Source: CALHVX01 sp038757945
GTDB taxonomy: Bacteria; Pseudomonadota; Gammaproteobacteria; Pseudomonadales; Azotimanducaceae
DNA length: 12,466 bases
Direction of reading: 5' to 3'
NCBI GenBank assembly: GCA_038757945.1
Contig: JBCDGJ010000147.1
Coordinates: 1-12,466 of the forward strand
A program made the position numbers and the translations under genes. Below, in pieces: positions 1-7,320 of the stretch. The first letter of the stretch is position 1. Each line of letters starts with the position of its first letter. The notes below the pieces were generated by a model that saw only the letters and a list, made by a program, of their open reading frames with translations, did no database searches and had not been told where the DNA came from.

Positions 1-1304
1 CACATGGCGTAGTTACCCGCCCCGAAGGAACCACCGATCACAAGCGTCAGCTTTGGCACACGCGCACAGGCCACGGCAGTCACCATCTTTGCACCATCCT
101 TGGCGATGCCCTGTTGCTCGTACTGCTGACCAACCATGAAACCGGTGATGTTTTGCAGGAACAGCAGCGGCGTACCGCGGCGGTCGGCAAGTTGAACGAA
201 GTGGGCCCCTTTAACCGCCGACTCGGGGAACAGAATGCCGTTGTTGGCGATGATGGCGACGGGGTAGCCATCGATCGCGGCAAAACCACAGACCAGCGTC
301 GTTGCGTAGAGCGCCTTAAACTCTTCGAACGCCGAGTCGTCCACCAGCCGGGCGATAATTTCACGGACGTCGAGCGGCGTGCGCGTATCGGTGGGCAGCA
401 GCCCGTACAGGTCTTCGAGGGGATAGCGCGGCGCCACCGCAACGCGCTCCGGCTCCGCCGCCGTGCGGGCCACCACGCCGTGGGCCAGCACCTCGCGGGC
501 GAGCTGCAGCGCGTGATGATCGTCTTCAGCAAGATAGTCGGCTACGCCTGACTGGCGCGCGTGCACGTCACCACCCCCGAGGGTTTCCGCATCGACCACT
601 TCACCGGTGGCCGCTTTGACCAGCGGTGGACCGCCAAGAAAGATCGTGCCCTGGTTCCGCACGATGATCGTCTGATCCGACATCGCCGGCACGTACGCGC
701 CACCGGCGGTGCAGGAACCCATTACCACGGCAATCTGTGGAATCCCCTGCGCCGAGAGCGTCGCCTGATTGAAGAAGATGCGGCCGAAATGCTGAGCATC
801 CGGAAAAACGTCGTCCTGCATCGGCAGGTACGCACCACCGGAGTCGACCAGGTAGACACAGGGCAGCCGGTTCTCAAGCGCCACCTGCTGCGCCCGCAGG
901 TGTTTCTTCACCGTGATCGGGTAATAGCTGCCCCCTTTAACCGTTGCGTCGTTTGCAACGATCATGCAGAGCCTGCCGCTGACCTGGCCGATCGCAGTGA
1001 TCAGCCCACCGGCGGGAATGACGTCGTCGTAAAGTTCGTGCCCAGCCAGCTGTCCGAGCTCCAGCAGCGCCGTGCCGGGATCAACAAGCTGCTCCACGCG
1101 CTGGCGCGGCAGCAGCTTGCCGCGGCCTACGTGCCGGCTGCGGCTGCGTTCGTCACCGCCGAGCGAAATTTGAGCCGCCAGCTCCCGCAGCCCCTGCGCC
1201 AGCGATCGATGGTGGACCGTATTGGCCTTGAAGACTTCACCATCGCGCTGTACCCGGGACCCGAGAATACTCGCGCCCGTTCCCTGTGCTGCGGTGCCGG
1301 TCAT
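1..1304 (-). CDS. liuB: Methylcrotonyl-CoA carboxylase beta subunit (carboxyltransferase), 3' part missing
   Basis: This is the carboxyltransferase subunit of biotin-dependent 3-methylcrotonyl-CoA carboxylase, which makes 3-methylglutaconyl-CoA in leucine degradation in the cytoplasm. The frame is open from ATG at 1304 to the window edge, giving 434 codons; the family is about 535 residues, so roughly 100 C-terminal residues lie outside. Diagnostic stretches are VDSGGAYLPMQDDVFPD (about 153-169), HFGRIFFNQ, GSCTAGGAYVPAMSD (about 196-210), the NQGTIFLGGPPLVKAATGE block (about 217-235) and, near the edge, FLQNITGFMVGQ and GGSFGAGNYAM. The DDVFPD/HFGRIFFNQ block favours methylcrotonyl- over propionyl- or acetyl-CoA carboxylase; geranyl-CoA carboxylase is a less likely alternative. 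A purine-rich GAGGG stretch lies just upstream of the start. The partner biotin subunit and other liu genes would be expected beyond the left edge, downstream of this gene. Confidence 0.93.
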   Translation of the reverse strand, partial: MTGTAAQGTGASILGSRVQRDGEVFKANTVHHRSLAQGLRELAAQISLGGDERSRSRHVGRGKLLPRQRVEQLVDPGTALLELGQLAGHELYDDVIPAGGLITAIGQVSGRLCMIVANDATVKGGSYYPITVKKHLRAQQVALENRLPCVYLVDSGGAYLPMQDDVFPDAQHFGRIFFNQATLSAQGIPQIAVVMGSCTAGGAYVPAMSDQTIIVRNQGTIFLGGPPLVKAATGEVVDAETLGGGDVHARQSGVADYLAEDDHHALQLAREVLAHGVVARTAAEPERVAVAPRYPLEDLYGLLPTDTRTPLDVREIIARLVDDSAFEEFKALYATTLVCGFAAIDGYPVAIIANNGILFPESAVKGAHFVQLADRRGTPLLFLQNITGFMVGQQYEQQGIAKDGAKMVTAVACARVPKLTLVIGGSFGAGNYAM

Positions 1305-1441
1305 GTCGACGCGTCCCTCTCCCCTCTTGCCTCAGCCTGTGAGCTCTGAGCTTCTGGCCCTTAGCCTGCAGCCTTTCACTTGTGGCAGCTCGCCTGTCGC
1401 ATCTCGCCCCTCACCCGTTTCTTACCCGTCTCTGCCCGCGA
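1305..1441. other. Intergenic gap with strand-biased, pyrimidine-rich filler
   Basis: This 137-bp gap separates liuB from the acetolactate synthase gene. On the plus strand it is rich in C and T, with loosely repeated CTCGCC/CTCACC/TTACCC words; on the transcribed strand it is purine rich. It holds no convincing promoter, hairpin plus T-run terminator, or small ORF with a ribosome binding site. The gap is long enough for liuB to have its own promoter, but I cannot point to one. Confidence 0.4.
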
Positions 1442-3091
1442 TCAGATCGTCGCCGTAATCTCGCCGAGCTTCTTCGTCAGCAACGGATTCTCCCGATAGT
1501 CTACCGGAACCACCACCAGGCTCGGGCCGGGTTCCGCAAGCGCCGCCTCGAGCGTTGCCGCAAACGCAGTGCTGTCGTCGCAGTAGTGTCCGTGCCAGCC
1601 GAACGCGCTGGCCAGCTGAAGCCAGTCAGGGTTGCCGAAGCTCAGGTCCGTGTGCCGCTGAAACTCGTTGTCCTGCTTCCAGGCAATCAACCCGTAGCCG
1701 CCATCAACCCAGACCAGCACAACCAGATCGAGCTCGAGCCGCCGCGCGGTCTCCATTTCCTGCACGTTCATCAGAAAGCCGCCGTCCCCGGCGATGGCCA
1801 GAATCCGGCGATCCGGGTGCACCATGCTGGCGGCGATCGCACCCGGCAGCGCAAAGCCCATGGAGCAGAAGCCGTTGGGGATCAGGCAGGTGTTGGGCTC
1901 GTGGCAGTGATAGTGGCGGGCAATCCACATCTTGTGGGCGCCGACGTCCGACAGCAGAACATCCTCCGCCGCCAGCACGGTCCTGACGTCGGCCAGCAGC
2001 TTCTGCGGCCGCAGCACGCCCTGTTGATCGTCCGCCGCATGCTCCTCGAGCTCGGCGCGCATACGATCACGGACCCTGCGCTGCTCCTCGAGGTCGAAGC
2101 GCAGCGGCCGCTCGCTGAGCCGTTCGTTCAGCATCCACAGGAAGTGCGCGAGGTCGCCAACAATTTCCACCTCCGGATGATAGTTCTCGTCGATCTCCGC
2201 CGGCAGAAAGTCGGCATGGATGATGGGCTTGTCACCGGTCGGATTCCACAGGCTCGGGTGGTACTCCACCATGTCGAAGCCGAGCGTCAGCACCAGATCC
2301 GCATCATCGATCGCAAGATTCATGATGTCCTTGGTACCAAGGCCCACCGTATACAGGCACTGAGGCGAATCGCAGTCGACCGCACCCTTGGCCATGAAGG
2401 TGCTGATGACGCCAATACCGGTCGCTTCGCAGAACCGGCGCAGCTGGCTGCTTGCCCGCTTCCGGATACAGCCGTTGCCGGCCAGGATCACTGGCCGGCG
2501 AGCACTGGCCAGCAGCTCGAACGCGCGGTCGGTGATCTTGTCGTCCGGTACCGGCCGGCGAAAGCGGCGCGGCGGCAACGGCACCGCCTGGGTTTCCGCC
2601 TTGGCGATGTCTTCGGGCAGCTCGATGTGCACGGCCCCCGGCTTCTCGGTACGTGCGAGCCGCACGGCTTTGCGCACCAGCTCGGGAATCGTATCGGCGC
2701 TCCGAACCGTTTCCGCCCATTTGGTCACCGGTGTGAACATCTCGACCACGTCCATGATCTGATGCGATTCCTTGTGCAGCCGGTCGGTGGCGCCCTGCCC
2801 GGTCAGCACCAGCATCGGAGCCCGATCCATGTTTGCATCGGCAACGCCGGTAATGAGGTTGGTGCTGCCGGGACCAAGCGTTCCCAGGCAGCCCGCCGGC
2901 TCACCGGTCAGCCGGCCGTAGACCTCGGCCATGAAAGCGGCGCCCTGCTCATGGCGAGTAAGAATGAAACGGATCTTCTCGGAGCGTTCGAGGGACAGCA
3001 TGAAGTCGGCGTTCTCTTCCCCGGGGACACCGAAGATGTACTGAATGCCTTCGTCTTCCAGACACCGTACCAGCAGATCTGAAGCTTTCAT
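1442..3091 (-). CDS. Thiamine-diphosphate enzyme, AlsS-like acetolactate synthase large subunit
   Basis: The 549-residue product belongs to the thiamine-diphosphate enzyme family and most resembles catabolic-type acetolactate synthase, which condenses two pyruvates to 2-acetolactate plus CO2. Visible landmarks are FGVPGEEN (20-27), the cofactor-activating glutamate in RHEQGAAFMA (E48), the TLGPGSTNLITG loop (61-72), PMLVLTGQ (92-99), a central domain with HIELPEDIA and, in the C-terminal domain, GDGGF (435-439) followed by WVDGGYGLIAWKQ (461-473). The metal-binding aspartate corresponds to D463; the asparagine of the usual DNGY motif is glycine here. No regulatory small subunit is adjacent, which fits the catabolic type. 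I chose ATG 3091 because MKASDLLVRCLEDEG matches the family N-terminus; the frame continues 34 codons upstream, but that extension has no family character. Another thiamine-diphosphate decarboxylase or carboligase activity remains possible. Confidence 0.87.
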   Translation of the reverse strand: MKASDLLVRCLEDEGIQYIFGVPGEENADFMLSLERSEKIRFILTRHEQGAAFMAEVYGRLTGEPAGCLGTLGPGSTNLITGVADANMDRAPMLVLTGQGATDRLHKESHQIMDVVEMFTPVTKWAETVRSADTIPELVRKAVRLARTEKPGAVHIELPEDIAKAETQAVPLPPRRFRRPVPDDKITDRAFELLASARRPVILAGNGCIRKRASSQLRRFCEATGIGVISTFMAKGAVDCDSPQCLYTVGLGTKDIMNLAIDDADLVLTLGFDMVEYHPSLWNPTGDKPIIHADFLPAEIDENYHPEVEIVGDLAHFLWMLNERLSERPLRFDLEEQRRVRDRMRAELEEHAADDQQGVLRPQKLLADVRTVLAAEDVLLSDVGAHKMWIARHYHCHEPNTCLIPNGFCSMGFALPGAIAASMVHPDRRILAIAGDGGFLMNVQEMETARRLELDLVVLVWVDGGYGLIAWKQDNEFQRHTDLSFGNPDWLQLASAFGWHGHYCDDSTAFAATLEAALAEPGPSLVVVPVDYRENPLLTKKLGEITATI

Positions 3092-3209
3092 CGACACACC
3101 CGGACACACGATGCGCCGAGTATGGCAGAGGTCGGGCACTGAGCGAGCCAGCGCCGCTCCGCACGGAGCAGCAATGCGCCCCGCGCACGGCAACCCGGAT
3201 TAACCGAGT
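3092..3209. other. Intergenic gap with a short GC palindrome
   Basis: The 118-bp gap between the MOSC gene and the acetolactate synthase gene contains one small inverted repeat, GCTCCGCACGGAGC (3156-3169), with six-base arms and a two-base centre. No T-run follows it on the minus strand, so it is not a convincing intrinsic terminator. No good -35/-10 pair was found for the downstream gene. Confidence 0.35.
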
Positions 3210-3704
3210 TCAGTTCTGGGGCTGGCCGAGGAACGTGACGGGATCGCCGAGACGCAGTATCCCGCTCTCGAGAATCCTTGCCGTGATGCCGCCATGACCG
3301 CGCATCGCGTTGTAGCCACCGGGACCCAGCGCTGTTTCCATGCGCGAACAGGGGTGCGCCAGACCGGTACCTTCGAAGAGCGCGCCACCGGCGCGGAACC
3401 GGCTGCCCCGCAGGGCGAGCAGGTTCAGACCACGAACGACGATGTTGCGGCGCAGCACCGCGGGATCCACCGGGTCCCGACCAAGCAGTGAGCCCAGCGC
3501 GGCAACATGCTCGTGCTGAATGAAGGTGACTTCCCGTTTGCTGCTGCGCCGGCCGGCAAACCGGTCGCCGGTAAGCCCTGCGCCCCTGCGGGCTTCGAGC
3601 TGCTCCGGCACCTGCATCGCGACGTCCCGGGCCGGACGAACGCCGAGCCAGACGATGACACCCTGCTGCGGCAGGGTTGCCAGCAGCTCATCGAGCTGCA
3701 GCAC
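3210..3704 (-). CDS. MOSC-domain protein
   Basis: The 164-residue product is a stand-alone MOSC domain, the fold at the C-terminus of molybdenum cofactor sulfurase; such proteins are thought to bind sulfur or molybdenum cofactor, or to act in detoxifying reductase systems. The pattern LTGDRFAG (44-51), REVTFIQHEHV, LRRNIVVRGLNLLAL (84-98), EGTGLAHPCSRME (111-123) and GPGGYNAMRGHGGITARIL (127-145) is that of the family, with the conserved cysteine at C119. The start is GTG at 3704, only 8 bp after the aminotransferase stop, so translation is probably coupled; the frame continues further upstream but inside the aminotransferase gene. The length is near that of single-domain family members. No molybdenum enzyme or cofactor gene is nearby, so its substrate cannot be inferred. 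Confidence 0.85.
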   Translation of the reverse strand: MLQLDELLATLPQQGVIVWLGVRPARDVAMQVPEQLEARRGAGLTGDRFAGRRSSKREVTFIQHEHVAALGSLLGRDPVDPAVLRRNIVVRGLNLLALRGSRFRAGGALFEGTGLAHPCSRMETALGPGGYNAMRGHGGITARILESGILRLGDPVTFLGQPQN

Positions 3705-3712
3705 GCTGCCGG

Positions 3713-5125
3713 TCAGCCCTGTTCCACCAGCAGGCCCTGCTGGCGGACGTAGGCCAGCGTATCGGCCAGCGCCAGCTCGACCTTGTCGAAGATTTCGTGG
3801 ACCTGATTTTCGGTAATGATCAGCGGCGGGCAGAACGCCAGCGTATCGCCGATGGCCCGTACGATCAGCCCATGGCTCTGGGCCGCCTGCTGCAGGTTGA
3901 GCCCAACCCCGTCGCTGGCCTCGTAAGGCGCTTTGGTCGTTTTGTCCGCCACCAGCTCGAGGGCGCCAACCATGCCCACACCGCGAGCGTCACCAACCAG
4001 CGGGTGCTCGCCAAGGGCCTTGAGCCGGGTCTGAAACGGCTCGCTCATCCGCGCCGCATGGGCAAACAGCTCGCGTTCTTCCATGAGCTCGAGATTGCGC
4101 AGCGCAAGGGCAGCACAGACCGGATGACCGGTATAAGTGAAGCCGTGGGCAAAGTTGCCGACCTCCGGGGACAGCTCAACAAACGGCTCATAAAGCCAGT
4201 CCGGCACCCCGACCGCGGACAGGGGGAGATAGGCTGAGGTGATCGCTTTCGCCAGGCTGACCGTGGTCGGGTGCATGTTTACGGTCTGCATGCCAAACGC
4301 GTTGCCGGTGCGCCCGAAACCGCAGATCACCTCGTCGGCAATCAGCTGGATGTCGTGCGCGGCGAGCACCGGCTCGATCGCCTCAAAGTAACCCTCAGGC
4401 GGCACGATCACACCGCCGGCACCGCACACCGGCTCGGCGATGAAGGCGGCAATCGTATCGCCACCCTCCCGCTCGATGAGCGCCTCGAGGCTTTTCGCCA
4501 GCCGGGCAGAGAACGCCCGTTCCGTTTCACCGGCCTCTGCGCCACGGTAGTAGTAGGGCGCATCGGTATGGAGGATGTACGGGATCGGCAGATCAAAGTG
4601 GTTGTGGAACGGCGGCAGCCCGGTCAACGAACCGGAGGCAACGGTCACGCCGTGGTAGCCCTTCCAGCGGCTGATGACCTTTTTCTTCTCCGGCTTGCCG
4701 ATGGCGTTGTTGTAGTACCACTGCAGCTTGATCTGGGTGTCGTTGGCGTCGCTGCCGGACAGCCCGAAGAAGAAGCGGTCCGCCTGCATCGGCAGCATGG
4801 ACTTCAGCTTCTCCGCCAGCAGCACGCTCGGTTCGTTGGTCTTGCCGCCGAACAGCTGGGAGTAGCTGAGCTTGCGCATCTGTTCGGTAGCAGCCTGGAC
4901 CAGTTCTTCCTCGCCGTAGCCGAAAGCCGTGCACCACAGGCCCGCCATGCCTTCGATGTACTGCTTCCCCTGGTTGTCCCAGACGTACGCACCCTGAGCC
5001 CGCGCGAGCACGTGCGGGCCGCTCTGATGGTGCAGGGCCAGGTTGGTCGTCGGATGCACCAGGTGCGCGAGGTCCTTCGCTTCGATCGAGTCCGGTGGAA
5101 ACTCGTTGTGCAGCAGATCAGCCAT
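3713..5125 (-). CDS. Class III (omega) aminotransferase, PLP-dependent
   Basis: The 470-residue product is a fold-type I class III transaminase, probably cytoplasmic, moving an amino group from an amine or omega-amino acid to an acceptor such as pyruvate. Visible are YVWDNQGKQYIEGMAGLWC (47-65), the cofactor phosphate loop GSDAND (124-129), WKGYHG (154-159), the pyridine-binding aspartate in ADEVICGFGRTG (D264), the Schiff-base lysine in SLAKAITSAYLP (K293), HGFTYTGHP (327-335) and an arginine in RAIGD (R423) placed like the carboxylate-binding arginine of amine:pyruvate transaminases. It resembles putrescine/amine:pyruvate aminotransferases (SpuC-like), but the donor cannot be assigned. ATG 5125 has GGAG about 12 bases upstream. 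It lies 59 bp downstream of ald in the same orientation, consistent with alanine as product and pyruvate recycling by Ald. Confidence 0.92.
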   Translation of the reverse strand: MADLLHNEFPPDSIEAKDLAHLVHPTTNLALHHQSGPHVLARAQGAYVWDNQGKQYIEGMAGLWCTAFGYGEEELVQAATEQMRKLSYSQLFGGKTNEPSVLLAEKLKSMLPMQADRFFFGLSGSDANDTQIKLQWYYNNAIGKPEKKKVISRWKGYHGVTVASGSLTGLPPFHNHFDLPIPYILHTDAPYYYRGAEAGETERAFSARLAKSLEALIEREGGDTIAAFIAEPVCGAGGVIVPPEGYFEAIEPVLAAHDIQLIADEVICGFGRTGNAFGMQTVNMHPTTVSLAKAITSAYLPLSAVGVPDWLYEPFVELSPEVGNFAHGFTYTGHPVCAALALRNLELMEERELFAHAARMSEPFQTRLKALGEHPLVGDARGVGMVGALELVADKTTKAPYEASDGVGLNLQQAAQSHGLIVRAIGDTLAFCPPLIITENQVHEIFDKVELALADTLAYVRQQGLLVEQG

Positions 5126-5184
5126 GGTGTTTCAGTACTCCGAAGTTGAACGCCCCGCGGAACCGCTGGATGAGCGCCGGCGCC

Positions 5185-6288
5185 CTAGGCGGCAGTCCGG
5201 TCACAGTAGGGAAGATCCAGCGCCTGCGCTACCTCGGCATGGCAGATCTCGCCAGCGTGCACGTTCAGCCCCTGGCCCAGCCCCGCATCCGCCTCGAGCG
5301 CTGCCTTCCATCCCTGTCCGGCGAGCGTCACCACGTAGGGCAGGGTCACGTTGTTCAGCGCAAAGGTGGACGTCCGAGCCACGGCGCCCGGCATGTTCGT
5401 TACGCAGTAGTGCACGACCCCGTTGACGACATAGGTCGGGTCCGCGTGATTGGTCGGCTTGCTCGTTTCGAAGCACCCGCCCTGATCAATGGAGATGTCG
5501 ACCATGGCAGCGCCGTCGTGCATGCGGGCCACCATCTCGCGCGTCACCAGCTTTGGCGCCGCGGCGCCTGGAATCAGCACCGCACCAATCACCAGGTCAG
5601 CGGCCAGCACCTGTTGCCGAATGGTCTCCGAGTTGGCCATGAGCACGGTTGCACGCGCGGCGAACTGATCGTTGAGCCAGCGCAGGCGGGCCACAGACCG
5701 GTCGAGGATGGTCACGTCCGCCTGCATGCCGACGGCCATGACGGCCGCGTTGGCACCGGAGATGCCGCCGCCCAGGATCACGACCTTGCCTGGCGCAACG
5801 CCCGGTACGCCGCCGAGCAGGGTTCCGCGCCCGCCGCTCGATTTCTGCAGTGCCACGGCACCGACCTGAATCGACATGCGCCCGGCGACTTCGCTCATCG
5901 GCATGAGCAGCGGGAGGCGCCCCGACGCGTCGGTCACGGTCTCGTAGGCGATCGCCGTTACCCCGGACTCGAGCAGGGCTTCAGCCTGCGGCTTGTCGGC
6001 GGCCAGATGCAGATAAGTGAACAGCGTCTGGCCGGGCTGGAACCGCCGGCACTCGTCGAGCTGGGGTTCTTTCACCTTGACCACCAGCTCGGCGGCAAAG
6101 GCTTCCTCGACGTCAACGATCCGACCACCAGCGCGCTCGTAGTCGATATCGAAGAAGCCAATCTCGGCTCCCGCACCACGCTCGATCACCACCTCATGGC
6201 CCAGCTGCGAAAGCTCCGCAACCGATGCTGGTGTCAGCCCGACCCGGTATTCGTGAACTTTGACTTCCTTTGGAACACCGATCCGCAT
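5185..6288 (-). CDS. ald: Alanine dehydrogenase
   Basis: The 367-residue product is NAD-dependent L-alanine dehydrogenase, converting L-alanine to pyruvate, ammonia and NADH. Its length fits the family (about 370). Landmarks are the N-terminus MRIGVPKEVKVHEYRVGLTP with substrate arginine R15, the lysine in VVKVKEP (K73), the histidine in FTYLHLAAD (H94), the dinucleotide-binding loop ILGGGISGANAA followed by an acidic residue in VTILDR, and DISIDQGGCFET with GVVHYCVTNMPGAV in the C-terminal half. ATG 6288 is preceded by TGGAGGTTTCTC, a strong ribosome binding site at good spacing; the frame runs 37 codons further upstream but into the AT-rich control region. The gene diverges from an Lrp/AsnC regulator, a common arrangement for alanine dehydrogenases, and precedes the aminotransferase, with which it probably forms an operon. 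Confidence 0.97.
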   Translation of the reverse strand: MRIGVPKEVKVHEYRVGLTPASVAELSQLGHEVVIERGAGAEIGFFDIDYERAGGRIVDVEEAFAAELVVKVKEPQLDECRRFQPGQTLFTYLHLAADKPQAEALLESGVTAIAYETVTDASGRLPLLMPMSEVAGRMSIQVGAVALQKSSGGRGTLLGGVPGVAPGKVVILGGGISGANAAVMAVGMQADVTILDRSVARLRWLNDQFAARATVLMANSETIRQQVLAADLVIGAVLIPGAAAPKLVTREMVARMHDGAAMVDISIDQGGCFETSKPTNHADPTYVVNGVVHYCVTNMPGAVARTSTFALNNVTLPYVVTLAGQGWKAALEADAGLGQGLNVHAGEICHAEVAQALDLPYCDRTAA

Positions 6289-6342
6289 GAGAAACCTCCA
6301 GGAGCTTGAGGGCGCGCGACCATCCAGCTGCGGCGCGTTACA

Positions 6343-6357
6343 ACACTTGAACAGTGT
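6343..6357. promoter_or_regulatory. Inverted repeat in the ald leader
   Basis: ACACTTGAACAGTGT has five-base arms (ACACT/AGTGT) around a five-base centre, about 55 bp upstream of the ald start codon. It may be an operator half of the divergent regulator or a chance hairpin in the leader. Confidence 0.3.
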
Positions 6358-6380
6358 AGATCTGCTACGGCGCCATTTTT

Positions 6381-6393
6381 CTGCAAATTTCAG
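6381..6393. promoter_or_regulatory. Candidate Lrp-type operator, imperfect palindrome
   Basis: CTGCAAATTTCAG has arms CTG/CAG around an A/T-rich core, the general form of Lrp/AsnC sites. It lies between the two divergent genes. Assignment rests on form and context only. Confidence 0.35.
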
Positions 6394-6443
6394 CGTCAAA
6401 TTGATATAGTTTAATAGTTTCCTGCATCTAATTAACTAAATAG

Positions 6444-6453
6444 AGAATATTCT
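6444..6453. promoter_or_regulatory. Candidate Lrp-type operator, perfect palindrome
   Basis: AGAATATTCT is a perfect 10-bp palindrome in the AT-rich part of the divergent region, 54 bp before the preferred regulator start. Its A/T core and flanking TAG resemble Lrp sites loosely. It could serve autoregulation. Confidence 0.35.
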
Positions 6454-6506
6454 TGCGATATTGGGACTGCTGACGCAGGATGTGCGGAACCAGAAGTGCT
6501 GCCCTC

Positions 6507-6992
6507 ATGACTGCTTCTCTAGACCGCATCGACCGTCTGCTCCTCGAGCTGCTGCAGGACGACGGCCAGCTGACCAACCAGGCGCTGGCGGAGCGGGTGT
6601 CGCTGAGCGAGTCCGCCTGCCTGCGGCGCGTGCGCCGGCTCGAAGACAGCGGCCTCATCCGCGGCTACGTTGCGCTGCTCGATCAGACCCGCGCCGGCTA
6701 CCCGGACAACGTGTTCGTCCGCATTACCCTGAAGAGCCAGGGGCAGGAGACGCTGAACGCCTTCGAAAGCGCTGCCCGGGCTCTGCCCGAAGTCATGGAG
6801 TGTTATCTGATGTCCGGCGACTCGGACTACCTGCTGCGCGTCATCGTCTCCGACGCCCGGGACTACGAGCGGCTGCACAGCCGCGCCCTGACACTGCTGC
6901 CGGGGGTTGATCGGGTGCACTCAAGCTTCGCGCTGCGGACCGTCGTGCGCCGCACTCAGGTTCCGACCCATCGCCTGGGCAACAGCGGGTGA
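6507..6992 (+). CDS. Lrp/AsnC-family transcriptional regulator
   Basis: The 161-residue product has an N-terminal winged helix-turn-helix (DRIDRLLLELLQDDGQLTNQ onward, about 6-50, with LSESACLRRVRRLEDSGLIRGY as recognition part) and a C-terminal RAM/AsnC ligand-binding domain (about 68-150, including EVMECYLMSGDSDYLLRVIV and LPGVDRVHSSFALRTVV). Members bind amino acids and act as octamers or dimers on DNA. The next gene to the left is ald, divergently transcribed, so a role as local alanine-responsive regulator is likely but not proven. Start choice is uncertain: ATG 6480 also opens the frame (an in-frame TGA lies at 6471) and adds nine residues; I prefer 6507 because MTASLDRIDR starts at the usual distance from the helix-turn-helix. 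Neither start has a strong ribosome binding site. Confidence 0.93.
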   Translation: MTASLDRIDRLLLELLQDDGQLTNQALAERVSLSESACLRRVRRLEDSGLIRGYVALLDQTRAGYPDNVFVRITLKSQGQETLNAFESAARALPEVMECYLMSGDSDYLLRVIVSDARDYERLHSRALTLLPGVDRVHSSFALRTVVRRTQVPTHRLGNSG

Positions 6993-7116
6993 GGTTCCGC
7001 TGATGTCCTCGCTGATCCCCACGCGCAGCCCGTTTCGGCATCGGCTCGACGGCTTCTGACCGTCGCCAACGATGACAGCACCAATCCGAGTTCAGTCCAA
7101 GCAGGAGCAACCCACC

Positions 7117-7320
7117 ATGCCTTACGTCAACATCAAAGTTACGCCGGAAGGCCTGACGACCGAAAAGAAAAAGCGTCTGATGGCCGCGGTGACCGAACTG
7201 CTGCAGCAGGAGCTGAACAAAAATCCGGAAACCACCATCGTCATCATCGATACCATTGAGACCGACGACTGGGGTATCGGTGGGCGCTCCGTAACCGAGC
7301 GCCGAGCTGCCGGCTCATGA
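7117..7320 (+). CDS. 4-oxalocrotonate tautomerase-family small protein
   Basis: The 67-residue product becomes a 66-residue subunit beginning with proline after Met removal, as required for the amino-terminal proline catalyst of this superfamily. The beta-alpha-beta pattern runs from PYVNIKVTPEG through a helix (about 14-33) to TTIVIIDTIETDDWGIGG. Compared by eye with classical 4-oxalocrotonate tautomerase, the positions of its two catalytic arginines (R11 and R39) carry Leu and Ile, while the aromatic near position 50 is tryptophan. The reaction may therefore differ from the classical one. ATG 7117 is chosen because AGGAG precedes it by about 10 bases and the Pro-1 is exposed; an ATG at 7072 would bury it. 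The stop overlaps the next gene start (ATGA). Confidence 0.87.
   Translation: MPYVNIKVTPEGLTTEKKKRLMAAVTELLQQELNKNPETTIVIIDTIETDDWGIGGRSVTERRAAGS

Larger units (their letters stand above)
6289..6506. promoter_or_regulatory. Divergent ald / lrp-like control region
   Basis: This 218-bp region lies between ald on the minus strand and the regulator gene on the plus strand. Its middle (about 6371-6465) is conspicuously AT rich in an otherwise GC-rich window. It contains several small palindromes, listed separately. I could not find a -35/-10 pair good enough to name for either direction. Family knowledge suggests that the Lrp-type protein binds here and controls both genes in response to an amino acid, perhaps alanine; that is inference. 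Confidence 0.6.

Noticed and set aside
561..1349. Plus-strand 262-codon open frame at the left end
   Set aside because: It lies opposite liuB, whose minus-strand translation matches the carboxyltransferase family throughout; the plus-strand product has no family character.
1382..3082. Long plus-strand open frame (566 codons) opposite the acetolactate synthase gene
   Set aside because: It has no domain character, is rich in Arg/His/Gln as expected for an antisense shadow in GC-rich DNA, and lies wholly opposite a clear enzyme gene.
3156..3169. GCTCCG/CGGAGC hairpin as an intrinsic terminator after the MOSC gene
   Set aside because: Short stem with a two-base centre and no T-run on the transcribed strand.
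5095..6309. Plus-strand 404-codon open frame opposite ald
   Set aside because: Low-complexity, His/Arg-rich translation; the minus-strand ald product has all family motifs and a strong ribosome binding site.
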